The notes under the pieces are model-generated. The model saw nothing but the letters and a program-made list of their open reading frames with translations. It was not told where the DNA came from and did not search any database. A program made the position numbers and the translations under genes. A stretch of 64,000 nt of DNA from Perognathus longimembris pacificus (taxonomy: Eukaryota > Chordata > Mammalia > Rodentia > Heteromyidae). This document shows, piece by piece, positions 21,465 to 33,606 of this stretch. Position 1 is the stretch's first letter; the number at the start of each line of letters is the position of its first letter. Where the stretch lies: positions 56,569,934-56,633,933 of the forward strand of contig NC_063169.1 of the NCBI RefSeq assembly GCF_023159225.1, in the 5' to 3' direction.

Positions 21465-23700
21465 CTCATGTATTGTTGATAAAGATCTTCTCACAGCCTG
21501 TTGACTGTCTTTCTAGTTTAGTAATTATGCCCTTTAGGGTGCAGACACTTTTTATTTTGATATCTTCCCACCTGTCAAATTTCTCTCCTATCTGTTGTGC
21601 CCTGGGATTTTGAAAGTAGTTTCTACTTATACCTATAAATTCTAACGTTTTTCCAACTCTCTTAGAGTAGTTTCAAAGCTTCAGGTCTGACATCGAAGTC
21701 TTTGATCTACTTTGAATTAATATCAGTGCATAGTGACAAACAAGGATCTGTCGTAGTTTTCTGCATATGAATGCCCAGTTTTCCCAATATCGATTATTGA
21801 AGAGGCTGTTGCCCACCCCCTTATGTTTTGGCTCCCTTATCACATATCAGATAACTGTAAATGTATATATTTTACTTATGGGTCTTATAATTTGTTCCAT
21901 TGACATTTGGCTCTATTTTTATTCCAACAGCAAGCTGATTTTGTTATTATAGCTCTGTAGTAGAGTTTGAGGTCTGGTATTGTGATACCACCCATTATTG
22001 CCTTGGCTATGGTAGGTCTTTTGTTGTTGCATATGAATATTTGGATCTTTTTGTCTATCTTAGTTAAAGAATGTCATTGAGATTTTGAGGGGGATTGCAT
22101 TGAATTTGTGTTACATTTTTTGCAGTGTATCCATTTTCACAGTATTGATTTTATCCATCTATGTACATGGAAGGTCTTTCCATTTCCTGAGATCTTTGAT
22201 TACTTTCTCAGATTTTTCCAGTTTTTACTATAAAGATATTTTACATCTTTGGTTAGGTTAATTCCTATGTATTTTACTTGTCTTTGAGGCTATAGCAAAT
22301 GGGGTGGTTTGAATTATTTCCCTTTCTGATTGTACATTGTTAGCATACAGAAAGGCTACTAATTTTGGGGGGTTAAAATTGTATCTTGCTACTTTAGCAA
22401 AGTGGGTGATTGGATTGCAGATAGAGTTTTTTGGGCCTTTAAGGATAAGATCATGTTGTCTGGAAAGAGAGATGGTTTGCTTTCTTCTTTCCTTACATGA
22501 ATTATGTTTATGTACTTTTTTTGCCTTATTGCTATGGTTCGGAATACCAGAGCGATGTAGAAAAGGTATAGATAGAATGGACATACTTGCCTTGGTCTTG
22601 ATTTTAGGGGAATTGGTTTTAGTTTTTCTCTGTTCAGTCTGATGATGGCTGTTGGTCTCTCCTATACAAACTTTATTATTTTAAGGAACAACCCTTCAAT
22701 TCCTAACTTCTCTAAACATTTTAATATGAAGGAATATTGTATTTTGTTGAAGGATTTTTTCTGCATCTTCTCAGGTGATCATGTCTTTTTTGTCTTTGGC
22801 TCTGTTGACATGGTGAATTACATTTATTGATTTGCATATGTTAAACCAGCCTTGCATCTGTAGGATGAAACCTACTTGGTCATAATGTATGACTTTGATT
22901 TAATTCTGCATTCTGTTGGCTAGTATTTTATTAAGGAGAATCTATGCTCACCAGAGAAATTGGTCCACAAGTTCTCTTTGTTTTTTATTGGATCTTTCCC
23001 TGATTTTGAGATGAATGTGATAATGGCTTCATAGAATGAGTTTGGACTTGCTCCTTTTCTTTGTAGTTCATGGAAAAGCTTGAGTATTATTGGTGTTAGT
23101 TCATCTTTAAAAGTCTTACAGAATTCAGTGGTGAATCTTTCCAGGCCTTGGGTTATCCTTGTTGGAAAGTTTATGTTTGCTCCCACAATTTCATTTTGTG
23201 TTTTTGGCCTGTGTGTGTGTGTATGCCCATGTTTATATTTTCCCTGTTTAGTTATGTCAGTTTGTATCTCTTAGGAAATCACAGTTTAGGCAGTTTGTAT
23301 CTCTTAGGAATGCATCTATTTCTTCTAGATTTTCTTTCTTTTTTTTTGGTATAGATTATGAAAGTGATCATTTAAAATCATTTGTATTTCTTGGATGTTT
23401 GTTGTAATATCTTCAGTGGCATCCCTGATTTTATTCATTTGAATCTCATCTTTTACTTTCTTTGTCAATCTTGCTAGTGGTCAGTCTATTATATTTTTTC
23501 ACAGAATTAGCATTTTGTTTCATTGATTTATATGTAGTTTATATGTAGTTTTTTTTACTATTGATTTCATTAACATCTGCCATAATTTTTATGCTCTCTC
23601 TCATATTTTTAGGGTTTATTCTTATTTTTCTAGCAGTCAGTTGCATCATGAAATTATTTCCTTGAGCTGTTACTCTTTTGTTTATGTGGGTTCACACAAG

Positions 23701-25030
23701 GCAGTGCAAAGAAATTGACCCCACTTGAGTCTTGGACTGGCACCTTCTCAATCCTTGGACTGACATCTACTTCCCTCAGGGTAGTGGGGCTGGATTCCTT
23801 ATATTGTATAAACCTTTCTACATTTCTCATATCTCATTTATTCAACCACACATTTATTTATTTGTATTACTTGTGTCATTAACTTTACCTGTAAGCATTT
23901 TAATTCATAATAGAATCAAAGGCCAACACCTTAAAAAACTTTTTCGAAGAAGGGTTTCAGTAGAAAAAAATTCTATTGTCACATAATCGTCAAATTATGT
24001 TACATTTTAATCACACAGAACTTTAAATTTTAAACTCCTTAAAATCAAACTGAGTTTTCAATTTTCATCTATTAAATTAACACTTAATGTAAAATGTGAT
24101 ATTCTATTATGCCCAGGCTGTAGAATAGCTACAGTTCTAAGACATTTTTCACAAGATTTCATGTTGGCATGAAACTTCCAACAATATTTTGGCTATATGC
24201 ACCAAGAGGAAAATGTGTTAGCCTTTGACATATTAATTAACTTCTTGGAATCTTTCCTGAAGGAATATCATTATACAAGAAAATCTAAAAGAACAAATAG
24301 ACTTTTATTTTGGAAATAATTAAATGTCTTACAAATAGGGAATCAGTTATGGCATAACATAATCATTCATTGAGTAAAACAAATCCATTAAGATAATAGC
24401 TTTGAAAATAACAAAGAAATAAAGAATAGAAAACAAACCATGACTGCAGTACAATTAAATAGTGTTTTTATAGTGGAAAACTTCTTTTAAATTTACCTTC
24501 TTTTCTCCTAAGTGAATCTATGTCACAATTTTTCAGAGTCTTCTATTATAATATTTCCACATATTTCATAAAGTCATTATTCTATTGATGATTTTCTAGT
24601 TTCCTTTGGTGGTGTCTTTCCAATAACTGAGTTAGTCTATTGTTACTTCAAGCCTTGTTATTCAAGGCAGCAGACAATATCCTATGAATTCCAATAGTCT
24701 TGTTAAATGATTAGAACATGCTCATTGAGAAACATGTGGATTTAATTGAAAAACAAACAGGCCCAATTTAATAACTGCACAGTTAGAAACTGCTTTTCTG
24801 TAGCATGAACAATACTCATATATTTTTATACATTTGAAGATATGGTCTTTTCTTTTCTTTTGACTAAGTCTTATTAGCTTAAGGTTATTTTGAAGATCAT
24901 TGCATTAAGCTTTTGATCATTTTTAAAGTCTCTGAACTATCATTTTATTGAATTTACTTGTTTCTTTGAAGAAAATTGTATCTGTCAAAGTCATGAGCTA
25001 ATTTGATATGCACTATCATAATTTTCTCTG
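23701..25030. other. Mostly unique AT-rich DNA
   Basis: No gene seen. The stretch 24230-24460 (AACTTCTTGGAATCTTTCC, AAATAATTAAATGTCTTAC, ATAGGGAATCAGTTATGGCA) faintly resembles the ORF2 end of old L1/L2 copies, but too weakly to annotate. Confidence 0.5.
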
Positions 25031-25043
25031 TCTGTGTGTGTCT

Positions 25044-25072
25044 CTGTGTGAATGTGTGTGTGTGTGTGTTTA
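25044..25072. repeat. (TG)n-rich tract
   Basis: Interrupted TG repeat immediately before the minus-strand dimeric SINE, i.e. at its 3' end. Confidence 0.85.
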
Positions 25073-25084
25073 TCTGCATGCATG

Positions 25085-25315
25085 AGTGCCAGACCTGGGG
25101 CTTGAACTCAGGGCTTGGGCACTGTCCCTGAGTTCTTGGGCTCAAGGCTAGTCCTCTGCCATTTGACCCACAGCACCACTTCCAGATTTTTTTATAGTTA
25201 ATTTGAGATAAGGGTCTTACAGATGGACTTTCCTGACTCGGCTGGCTTCCAAGGATGATCCTCAAATCTCAGTCTCCTGAGTAACTATAATGAGCCACAG
25301 AACCATGTTTGATAG
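25085..25315 (-). mobile_element. Dimeric SINE: 7SL-like left + Geo right
   Basis: The plus-strand view starts with reversed Geo (GCCAGACCTGGGGCTTGAAC, GGGCACTGTCCCTGAGTTCT, CTCAAGGCTAG, CCACAGCACCACTTCCAG). It then passes through TAGTTAATTTGAGATAAGGG into the reversed 7SL-like half (CTCAAATCTCAGTCTCCTGA, GTAACTATAATGAGCC). This is the complete two-part layout. A minus-strand frame across it (24954-25265) is incidental. Confidence 0.88.
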
Positions 25316-25584
25316 GCCCTCTTTTTAAATATCTCTAATGTTGTACACTCTACGAAGAGTTGACAAGGATGATTCTAGTGTTGCATCATACTTAAACTGG
25401 TTTACTTTTTATTTAAACTCTGATCTATACTTCTGTGACATATGCATTGCTGTTATAAATTAATGACCCAAGAAACAGCCGGTCACATAATTAGCTTATA
25501 TAAATATGGACTATTACTGTTATTTTGCAGTGTTTACCCCAACCCATCTGACCCCACAATTACACACTTCTGTGTGCTTGGTTT

Positions 25585-25895
25585 CTGGGCTACTAAAGAT
25601 TCAATTCAAGACCTTAGGCTTGGTAGGCAAGTGCTTTACCACTTGAACTACAACTTCAGTCATTTTAGCTTTAAGATAGGTTTTTAAAATAGGGTTTCAC
25701 ATTTTTGCAATACTGGCCTGGACCACAATCCTCTTCTGCCTTCTACTTACTTGGGACCTGAGTGAAACACTCACTTGGTTGATGTTTCAGATGAGTCTCA
25801 CTAACTTTCTCAGGTTGTGACTATAATGACTATAGTGACTATGACTATAATCCTCTTGATTTCTGCCTACAATCATTAGCCACAATGCCAACCCT
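25585..25895 (-). mobile_element. ID/B1-type composite SINE, old
   Basis: Reversed ID-like unit (AGACCTTAGGCTTGGTAGGC, AAGTGCTTTACCACTTGAAC) then reversed 7SL/B1 pieces: AGGGTTTCACATTTTTGC, ACTGGCCTGGACCACAATCC, TCTTCTGCCTTCTACTTACT and, further right, GACTATAATCCTCTTGATTT and CTGCCTACAATCATTAGCCAC. The far-right piece may be a second 7SL-like arm. This order matches rodent B1-ID composites rather than the Geo dimers. Confidence 0.7.
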
Positions 25896-28310
25896 GATTA
25901 GTTTTTATTTTTAAGTAATTATAATGAACTAATCTTTTCTTCACTTATTTATGTTACTTTTTCAGTTTCAACCTATATTACATATCTACAAGTGCCCACT
26001 AGGTAGTCTTTAATTCACAGAACCCTAAAATTGATTTTTAAAGATAGTTTATTATAGATGACTTCGAAACTTCTCTTTATGTCTAATACAGAAAATACTA
26101 TTTCTGATTATATTTTCAGTTATAAGAAGAGCAGTGACTGTCATCTTTACCAAACAACATGTTGTATTTATTTATTTTTTTCTCCTGGGTGAAATGAATT
26201 TCTTTTAAATTATTCTGGCTTCATGATTCATTTAGTGTATTCTTATATCTGTCTTTGTGAGAAATACTCCACTTTGGAAGAAAAGAACTCACTTGATTTA
26301 ATTCTCTGCAGTATGGCACATTTGTATGGGAAAATAAATTAGTCTAGCTAACACTACATTTTCTAAATGTAAAACATGTAACATGTCAAAGACATTTCAC
26401 TTTGTGGGGTATGTATGTATTTATGTCTGTGCTTGACTAAATGGGATTCAAACTTCATTTCACATCTATATTCTTTCCCAAGACATTTATTTGTTTTCCA
26501 CAGGCAAACAGAGATAGCATATCAAAGTGTATATAAAAATAAGAAATAAGCATTGAGGATATATAATGTGCAAAATGAAAACTTTCCCTTCTGTTTTGGT
26601 TCCTCACATCATATGTCCTTATTTGCATGATGTCCTACAGCCTGTCATGGGTGATCTTCTCCTCTTATTGCAGGTTATTTAAGATAGAAGCATTTTAAAA
26701 ACATGGTATGTTCAGGTTTTCCCCATAAAACAGAGTGTCTAAAACAAAGTCTTCATCCATAATCTCCAATCCAATCATAAAGACACTCTCCAGAAATAAT
26801 GCAGAACCAACATATTCAAATGCTTAAATATCATTACTCAAGGAATCATCTAATACTCAAGGGGCTGTGTAGTAATATGATTACATCTGTGATTTTGCAG
26901 AAATTGAATTCAAATACAATTTATGTGTGTATACTTGCACCAAGAAACATAGTTCAGTACAAATGAGTCATTGCTGCATTTCTATATAATATACATCTAT
27001 TAACTTTTTTTCTCAACTTCTGTAATATGTAAGAACAGGTTAAGCATGAACATGTGAAATCATAAAATTAACTCTACAATATTTATGTAAACTGAAGGTT
27101 CAAAATGAGAAAGTGTCTATGATATTTATACAAGGCAAACACTCTTGCAACTAGGCCATATTTCCAGCCTAGGTTATTTATAAACAATATATGTATGCAT
27201 ATAATAAAATTAATGAAACTATGTGTTTTATTTAGTTTTACACATGTAAGTTAGCTCTTTGTATCACTTGCAACTTGAATAAGGACAGGGGAATTGAAAA
27301 CTTTACTACTGATTTCATGGCCAAGATGTCATTTAGGAAAAGTCCAAATTGAAATAAACGCAGATTCATCTTAGGATCTTTTCCTGCTCATTTTTTAATT
27401 ATAGGAATGGATTTGCCCAAACCCAAGCTAACCAAGTTTCTCTGAATGATATATGAAGAGAAAGGATTCAGAACAAAAAGCAACACCCAATTTCTCAGTC
27501 ATCATTTTCTCTACTATTCTAGGAATCTTCTAGTCCTTTACAAAAACAAACAATTGATTGTTACCAAAAGAAGCTTAGGTTAGAGTACTGTTTAGATACT
27601 AGTACATAGTTCAAGCTTCTTCTCACAATCCAAAGTCAGTCTAAAAAGGACACAGATTAGACAGTTCCAACTACATGGCATCCTGGAATCTGCAATGCTA
27701 TAGAGGTATCAGGAAGATCAGAAGTTTGCAAACTGTGGGCTGGGGGAAGAATAGAAAGACCATAAAATATTTTAAGTCAATGAAACTATTTTGTATGATT
27801 CTATACAGGTGGATATTAAAATTTTATAATTACCCAAGGCCATAAAATGTATAATATCAAGAGTGAATGCTGAAAAAGCTATGTGCTTACAGGATGGTGG
27901 CATGTCATTGTAGGTTCAGTAGTTGCAACAATGCAGAACATTTGTGATCATCATTTATGATGAGACAGGTTACACACTTGTGGAGAGAGTGGACATGTGG
28001 GAAATCATTATGCCTCTCAATTTTACTGTAGATCTAAAGGTAGATTTACATCTGTTTTATATATATACAAATGTATGTATAGTCATACATAATATAGAAT
28101 TCATTTTAGTTGTATATTTGCTATTGCATATGTGTTTGCTAACTTTAATTATAAGAGTTTATGGATAAAGTATTGTAAGCTTTTGCATTTCTTATTGTAA
28201 AAAGTGCCATATTTGGTGTGAATAGTTATCATGAGACTCCTTTAAGTGTATCCTATGGCCTGTGCTTTTCTTTCTAGTTTCTAATACAATGAGTATACTG
28301 GATCTATATT
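25896..28310. other. Unique AT-rich DNA with one short ID fragment
   Basis: No gene seen. The only repeat recognised is the ID-like scrap at 27120-27175. The open frame 27923-28168 (81 codons) has no motif. Confidence 0.55.
27120..27175 (-). mobile_element. ID-like/IDL fragment
   Basis: ACAAGGCAAACACTCTTGCA and ACTAGGCCATATTTCCAGCC are the reversed 5' part of the IDL monomer (compare CTTGCCACTAGGCGATGTCC at 32499-32518). Confidence 0.7.
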
Positions 28311-28315
28311 CTTTA

Positions 28316-28410
28316 TTATTTTTAATTTTATCATTGAGGTGATATACAGAGGGTTTACAGTTACATATGTAAAGTAGTGAGTACCTTTCTTGTCAAAGTT
28401 GGTTGACATT
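28316..28410 (-). mobile_element. Short L1 3'-end fragment
   Basis: TTTTATCATTGAGGTGATAT, ACAGAGGGTTTACAGTTACA and GTACCTTTCTTGTCAAAGTT match the first ~90 bases (tail side) of the reversed L1 3' UTR seen at 15100-15180. Severely 5'-truncated. Confidence 0.85.
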
Positions 28411-29630
28411 CTTTAGCCATGAGACTTCATCTTTTATTCCTGGTACTACTTTTAAATAGTGAAGTAAAATCATATGAACTTTATATAATTTCCCAAGTTG
28501 TTCTTCATGACCTAGTATGATGATTTGAGCTTTATAAATTTTTCTAACTTTTTAATGAATCAAATGGTAGTCATGTTTTCAAGCTTTCCAAATTGAATTT
28601 GCTTTATTGATAAATAGCAATGTATGTCTTTTATTCTTTGTAGTACTTGGTTTAATGCTATGAATGATAGTCTAATCCCTCAACATGAAAACAAGAACAA
28701 GACCTACAGCAAATGAGGAAAAATATGAAGATAATCAGTACTGTTTTAGCGATTTTCAGCATCAGCATGGGAAAAACATGTATAGAACAGAAGGAGAGTA
28801 ATTCTTTATCAAAGAATGTAGGGGTGGCACAGGTCATTTTGTGGCTCTCTGAAGTTGTTCAATGTCCAATAAATTATTGTTACATAAACATCTGTTTTTC
28901 ACTTATACTGTTTCAGAAATTGTAATTATGTCCTCTCCTCAGATGTGACAATGACTATTGTAAATGAGTCACTTGTTCAATAGTCTGTGGTTAATTTTGG
29001 ACTAGGATCATTATTCTTAAGCTATTCTCATTTAAATTTCTGGAATTTGGGCTCTGATGAGTATTCTAACTTTACAATGCATCTCAGCCTAATGTAAAAT
29101 TCATTTATACGAAAGATTCAAGACACAAAAGATTGTTTCTGCATGTATTAAAGATTTAGTGTCTGTGGTATTACACTTTAGATATGAAAAATGTATACTT
29201 TTGCTAGGAAATATAGACTTAAACTTATTGAGATAAACAATAGATATATAGATAGGTAAGTCTATACATAGATAAAACAAACTCATGGTTACTGATAAAA
29301 TATAATTTCAGATGACCATGATAAAATCTAAGTTATCAATGTTTTTCTCATTATTAATATTTTAAGCAGAAGAATTAACATCACTAGTAAGTTAGATAGT
29401 TATTCCTAATTAAAACACAAATACAGTAATTACAGTTTATATGCTATTATCTTGAATCTATGCTGGGTGAGTTAAACAGTCAAACAGCCATTAATTTTAC
29501 TGTTCAAAGAAATGCTCATAATCTTTTTAAAATGTCATATAAAATATTCATTTCTAAATGCCCTACAGTGATTTCTGAATTTATTTAAAGTGGGCTGTTG
29601 ATAGCTCTTTTTATAAATAAGCAATTACAC
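28411..29630. other. Unique AT-rich DNA
   Basis: No gene or repeat recognised. The open frame 28713-28925 is short and without motif. Confidence 0.55.
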
Positions 29631-29639
29631 TGAATATAT

Positions 29640-29800
29640 CATGGCCCATCACATTATACATTCTATAATTTCATGGATGAAAGGCCTACAGCTGATCTGC
29701 ATAAACGCAGAGCGTATCACAGCAGGTGAAGGGTTTGATTACACAGGATAATCAGTGTTATTATTTATAGTAACTATTTATATCTGTTATTTATTAAATC
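29640..29800. promoter_or_regulatory. Candidate conserved non-coding element
   Basis: Compact non-repetitive block with CATAAACGCAGAGCGTATCA (two CpGs in an AT-rich setting) followed by GGGTTTGATTACACAGGATA (TAAT/GATTA homeodomain-type cores) and TTATTTATAGTAAC. The texture suggests a conserved enhancer core. Conservation was not tested. Confidence 0.35.
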
Positions 29801-30335
29801 ACTACAAATCAGGTATCTATTTCTCTAGGAATGATATTCAACAAATATTTAGAACAAGATATAGACCTTTTGAATATTTTACAAAATAGCCTGACGATGT
29901 CCTTGTACATTTGACTTCTCTATTTTAGCTGCTGATATTTGATATATTCATCCACTCTCGATAAGGCCAAATTTGGTCCTGATAAAAACTTCACCCCTAC
30001 TTGTAACAAATTTAATTCTTTTGCCAATTTCTTTTCTTAATAATACTAATGGAGACAGGCGCTATATGTTAAGGATATGGTGAGTCCAATAAGACAAACT
30101 CCCATTTTTATATCGAATGTTTTACCCCATTTGCCTAATCCTATCCGTTTTATGTGCCATTAAAGAAAGACCTAATAATACATAGCATAGCGGGGCCTAA
30201 AATAGCTGAAAATGTGGATAAAGCCCCCCCTAAGGCAAGTGGTCGTGGATGCCCATGTGTGGGAGAAGACTCCAGGTGAATGTTACAGCAAAGAGAATCA
30301 TAATAAAAACGTACAGTTTTACTTGGCTTCCAAAC
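29801..30335. other. Unassigned sequence with unusual CpG retention
   Basis: 29950-30330 keeps several CpGs (CTCTCGATAAGG, CAGGCGCTATA, TATCGAATG, ATCCGTTTT, TAGCGGGG, GGTCGTGG, AACGTACAG), which is unusual for this AT-rich window. It holds AATAAAAACGTAC near 30302. I could not assign it to an LTR, mitochondrial insert or exon. Confidence 0.4.
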
Positions 30336-30435
30336 CTCTCTCCTCTCTCTTCTTGTATATGTGTCTCTCTCTTTCTTCCCTTCTTTCTTTCCCTTACTTT
30401 CTCTTCGATTCTTCTTTCCACTTTTCCTTCAACAC
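30336..30435. repeat. Pyrimidine-rich (TCTC/TTCC)n tract
   Basis: About 100 bases of nearly pure C/T on the plus strand. Four overlapping open frames across it (30212-30541, 30230-30463, 30249-30470, 30361-30555) are low-complexity artefacts. Confidence 0.9.
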
Positions 30436-32300
30436 CACCTCCATTCCACAACCAGTATGGCAAAGTATAGTACTTATGTATTTACTGTTTATTTATTTAT
30501 TATTATCTTTCAGAAGTTATTCAAAGGAGTTACCATTTTAAAAAGCAGTTCATGAATACAGTGGGTTTTTATCCCCTTCATTTTATAAAATTTGTAAATC
30601 ACAAGAAAAGCATGTTCCTTCTTTATCCCTGGGCCTATAAGAAGGAAAAGATACAACTTTCCTCTTAAGTGAAATTAAAAACTAAATCTATAAATGGACA
30701 CTGAGACTCTTACCCCAAAATCATTCACTCTGAACATGAGTGTGAGTACATCATTATTCTACCAAACATCACTTGGTAAGTATTTTTCACAGTAATCTCC
30801 AGTCCCTCAAAAAACATAGGAAGACACATTATCCCTAAGCTAAACAAAATTTAACCACTTCTGTTGAGAAAAAAAAATTCTTTTTAAGACTTCACGATCT
30901 CCCAAAGTTGAATCCATGCTTATAAATAAATACCAAGAAAATTATATACATGCATATATATTTGAACAGAACATCTCCACATCATCTTATAATTAAATCA
31001 ATTCTAGATAACTTGCAAAAATAGCTAACAGAATGAAATACCAATGTAAGTAGTTATGCTGTTTGGGGAAAAAAGACAAAAACAAAAATCTTTATAGTGT
31101 TTGCAGTCCAACGTTGGTTACATACACAGATATGCAGCACCAGTATACGAGGGACTGAGTGTATTTCTCATTTTCCTCATGTCAGAATCTGCAGAGAACC
31201 ATAAAACTGTTCTATATATGTGACCTAAATTAGACTTGGGAGTTCAGGGCAGAATCTCTGTAACTCCTGAAGGAATTGTTCCCTCTTACTGTTCTAATTT
31301 TTGCTTCCAGTGTTTCATAACCTTGTCTTTTTTTTAACAGAATGGTTTTTACAGATCAAAGAAAAATACATGTGCTATGAGGTTAAAATAGTATTGAAAA
31401 CAAAACTCTTTAAAACATGCTCAACTAGGTTGATGTCTCTTGTTTTAGCTCCTAGGCATGATAAAGATATGTAGAATGCTTGTATATCTGGCTATTAAGG
31501 ACCCCAATGGTAATTTCAGCTTAAAATAAATTTAATTTAAAATTCATGGATAAGCAAATGGGAAGCAGTGCCTTTTTCCCTTTTTAATGTCCTTAAGATT
31601 CCTGTTGCCAATATTATTCAAATAATTAGAATACATTTATAAACATAGCATCATGAAGAAATGTTTGAAAGATTCCAGGGCTTTGAAATCCATGAATAAT
31701 AATTACAATAAAAATCCTGCATCCTGTCAGTGTTTATTTCCTTACCGATAGCTATATCAACATTGATAAAATATCTAGCTAGCTAGATGGCAAATAATGA
31801 CTTCTTGCTATGCAACTGCATTGAACATAACTTGTAGTACATAGCTGCCGTTGGATCAATATAGATACCTGGATCAAAATAACATTTAGTTGACTTGGAC
31901 TTTACCAATCATTGAGCTAAAGTGATTCCACAAAGCTGTAGCTACAAGATGAGGGCTTGTCCCCTTTTCTGAGTTTTCCTTTTCACTGTGTGTTCTGACA
32001 ATCAAAAGTAGTTTGAAAACCGCTTTCATAAGTAGAAAAAAATGCCAGGTACACCAAAAACCTGGCCTCTGTTAATCCTTCATTCCTCTCTGGATATCCC
32101 AAGCAGTCACTATTAGCAGTAATCACACCTAGCTTTGAAACACCATTTTGAAATTTGTAACAGATAGAAATTGAACACAACAATGACACAAAAAGCAAAA
32201 CAATAGCTAGTAAAATTTCAGGCACAAATAAGTATGATGGCAATTCAAAACTATAGATATTTATATAATATATTAACATATATTATCTTTTATTTCCACA
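30436..32300. other. Unique AT-rich DNA
   Basis: No repeat family recognised. 31500-31740 is a smoother, homopolymer-poor block (TTATTCAAATAATTAGAATA, CATGAATAATAATTAC) that could be a conserved element. The minus-strand frame 31983-32279 (98 codons) has no identifiable motif and no clear splice context. Confidence 0.5.
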
Positions 32301-32322
32301 TATTGCTGTTTTCTTAACTCTT

Positions 32323-32524
32323 TTTTTTTTCTTGCCATCCCTGGGCCTTGGACTCAGGGCCTGAGCACTGTCCCTGGCTTCTTTTTGCTCAAGGCTAGCA
32401 CTCTGCCACTTCAGCCACAGTGTCACTTCTGGCCATTTTCTGTATATATGGTGCTGGGGAATTGAACCCAGGGCTTCATGTATTGGAGGCAAGCACTCTT
32501 GCCACTAGGCGATGTCCCCAGCCC
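32323..32524 (-). mobile_element. IDL-Geo dimeric SINE
   Basis: Full-length reversed IDL-Geo: T-run, GCCATCCCTGGGCCTTGGAC, CTCTGCCACTTCAGCCAC, CACTTCTGGCCATTTTCTGT, GAACCCAGGGCTTCATG and CCCCAGCCC. A 16-base perfect target duplication TGTTTTCTTAACTCTT lies at 32307-32322 and 32525-32540, which fixes both ends. Confidence 0.95.
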
Positions 32525-32540
32525 TGTTTTCTTAACTCTT

Positions 32541-32880
32541 AAGCAAATATTTTTAAAGCAAGATTACAGCATCCTTCATTTCCAGAGAAATTATTCAGCA
32601 AAGTCCTATAATCATTACTTATCAGATTGAAAATAAATGAGATAGTTAAAACGTGGGCATTGTCTAGGGCACATGATGTTATTTTTCATGTAGGGTAGAA
32701 TATTTTATTTTTATGCATACTAGTGATTGCAATTATATGCTCTTGGTCTTTGCAATTGTAATACAATTCCTATCTCTCAATATTAGTACAAGTCAGCTAT
32801 GGCACATGCGTCAAACTTTATTTACATGTTCATTGGAATATAGGGCATCTATTTAGATGCACTTTCCTTATAAAATCAGA
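32541..32880. other. Unique AT-rich DNA
   Basis: Nothing recognised between the IDL-Geo and the following L1 fragment. Confidence 0.5.
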
Positions 32881-32886
32881 ATATTT

Positions 32887-33191
32887 CTTTTTTTTTCTTA
32901 TTTATTGTCAAAGTGATGTACAGAGAGGTTACAGTTTCATACGTTAAGCCTTGGATACATTTCTTGTACTGTTTTTCTACCTCATTCCCCCTCTCCCTCC
33001 CCCTTTCCCTCTCCCCCCCTTTCCCTCTCCCCCCATGAGTTGTTCAGTTGGTTTACACCAAATGATTTTGCAAGTTTTGCTTTTGGAGTCATTTGTCTTT
33101 TTATCTTTTGTTTCTCGATTTTGATATTCCCTTTCACTTCCCTAGTTCTAATACCAGTATATACAGTATCCAGTGTACTCAGATGAGATTC
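32887..33191 (-). mobile_element. L1 3' UTR, 5'-truncated
   Basis: Reversed L1 3' UTR of the first type: TTATTGTCAAAGTGATGTAC, AGAGAGGTTACAGTTTCATA, a C/T-rich tract at 32990-33035 that includes a doubled CCCCTTTCCCTCTCCCCC block, TTACACCAAATGATTTTGCA and ACCAGTATATACAGTATCC. It stops at CAGATGAGATT, well short of ORF2. Confidence 0.92.
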
Positions 33192-33398
33192 TTGCAAAAA
33201 GGTATTATGTTATGTCTGTGTGTATACTTTACCTATAAATATACATATATAAGTATACATTGTGCTGTTTATTTGCAGCAGTTTAAAACAGACTAAAAAT
33301 CGTTTTCAAGTCTTTTCCCATACATAAAGACACCATTTTCCAACACAAAGGTCATATTCCAGGATTCCACGTGTGTAGAACCTCAAAAACAATCAAGT

Positions 33399-33606
33399 GG
33401 GGCTGGGGATATGGTAAAGTGCTTCCCTTGCGTGCATGAAGCCCTGGGTTTGATTCCTCAGCACCACATATACAGAAAAGGCCAGGAGTGGATCTGTGAC
33501 TCAAGTAGCAGAGTGCTAGCCTTGAGCAGAAAGAAGCCAGGGACGGTGCTCAGGCCCTGAGTCCAAGCCCCAGGACTGGCCAAAAAAAAAAAAAAAAAAA
33601 AAAAAA
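33399..33606 (+). mobile_element. IDL-Geo dimeric SINE
   Basis: GGGGCTGGGGATATGG starts the ID-like half. There is a small deletion where other copies have CCTAGTGGCAAGAG, so its left A box is damaged. B-box-like GGTTTGATTCC follows. The Geo half starts CCAGGAGTGGATC and ends GACTGGCC, then an A-run. A short CAATCAA repeat flanks it (near 33391 and 33608), possibly the target duplication. Confidence 0.93.

Larger units (their letters stand above)
20788..21477. repeat. Outer target-site duplication of the nested block
   Basis: CTCATGTATTGTT occurs at 20788-20800 and 21465-21477. It is a single L1 sequence in uninterrupted copies (reads straight into GATAAAGATC after the insert), so 20801-21464 entered the older L1 as one event plus a later internal insertion. 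Confidence 0.85.
19619..23700 (-). mobile_element. Long older L1 (3' UTR and ORF2), interrupted by nested insertions
   Basis: Minus-strand L1 of about 3.4 kb once the nested block is removed. The 3' UTR with pyrimidine-rich tract lies at 19690-19800. The ORF2 C-terminal region (...AATTCCATTGCGCATAGGTA..., GGCTATTGTGAACAGCACAA) spans 20160-20790. ORF2 continues at 21478 after the insert. Fragments with ORF2 sense include 22584-22258 (FLYANN...TTPFAIAS, the stretch just after the RT active site) and 23186-22920 (GLERFTTEF, LTPIILKLFHELQ, PNSFYEAIITFISKSGKDP, the conserved RT N-terminal region). Frames are broken by many stops. The 5' edge is truncated near 23690, where the reversed ORF2 sequence ends. 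Confidence 0.93.

Noticed and set aside
24230..24460. Possible old L1/L2 ORF2-end fragment
   Set aside because: Resemblance is too faint to separate from AT-rich background.
29950..30330. Possible mitochondrial insert or ERV fragment
   Set aside because: CpG content suggested it, but no mitochondrial gene, LTR border or retroviral motif could be recognised; kept only as an unassigned observation.
30212..30555. Four overlapping frames
   Set aside because: Produced by a pyrimidine-rich tract; no motif and no agreement on frame.
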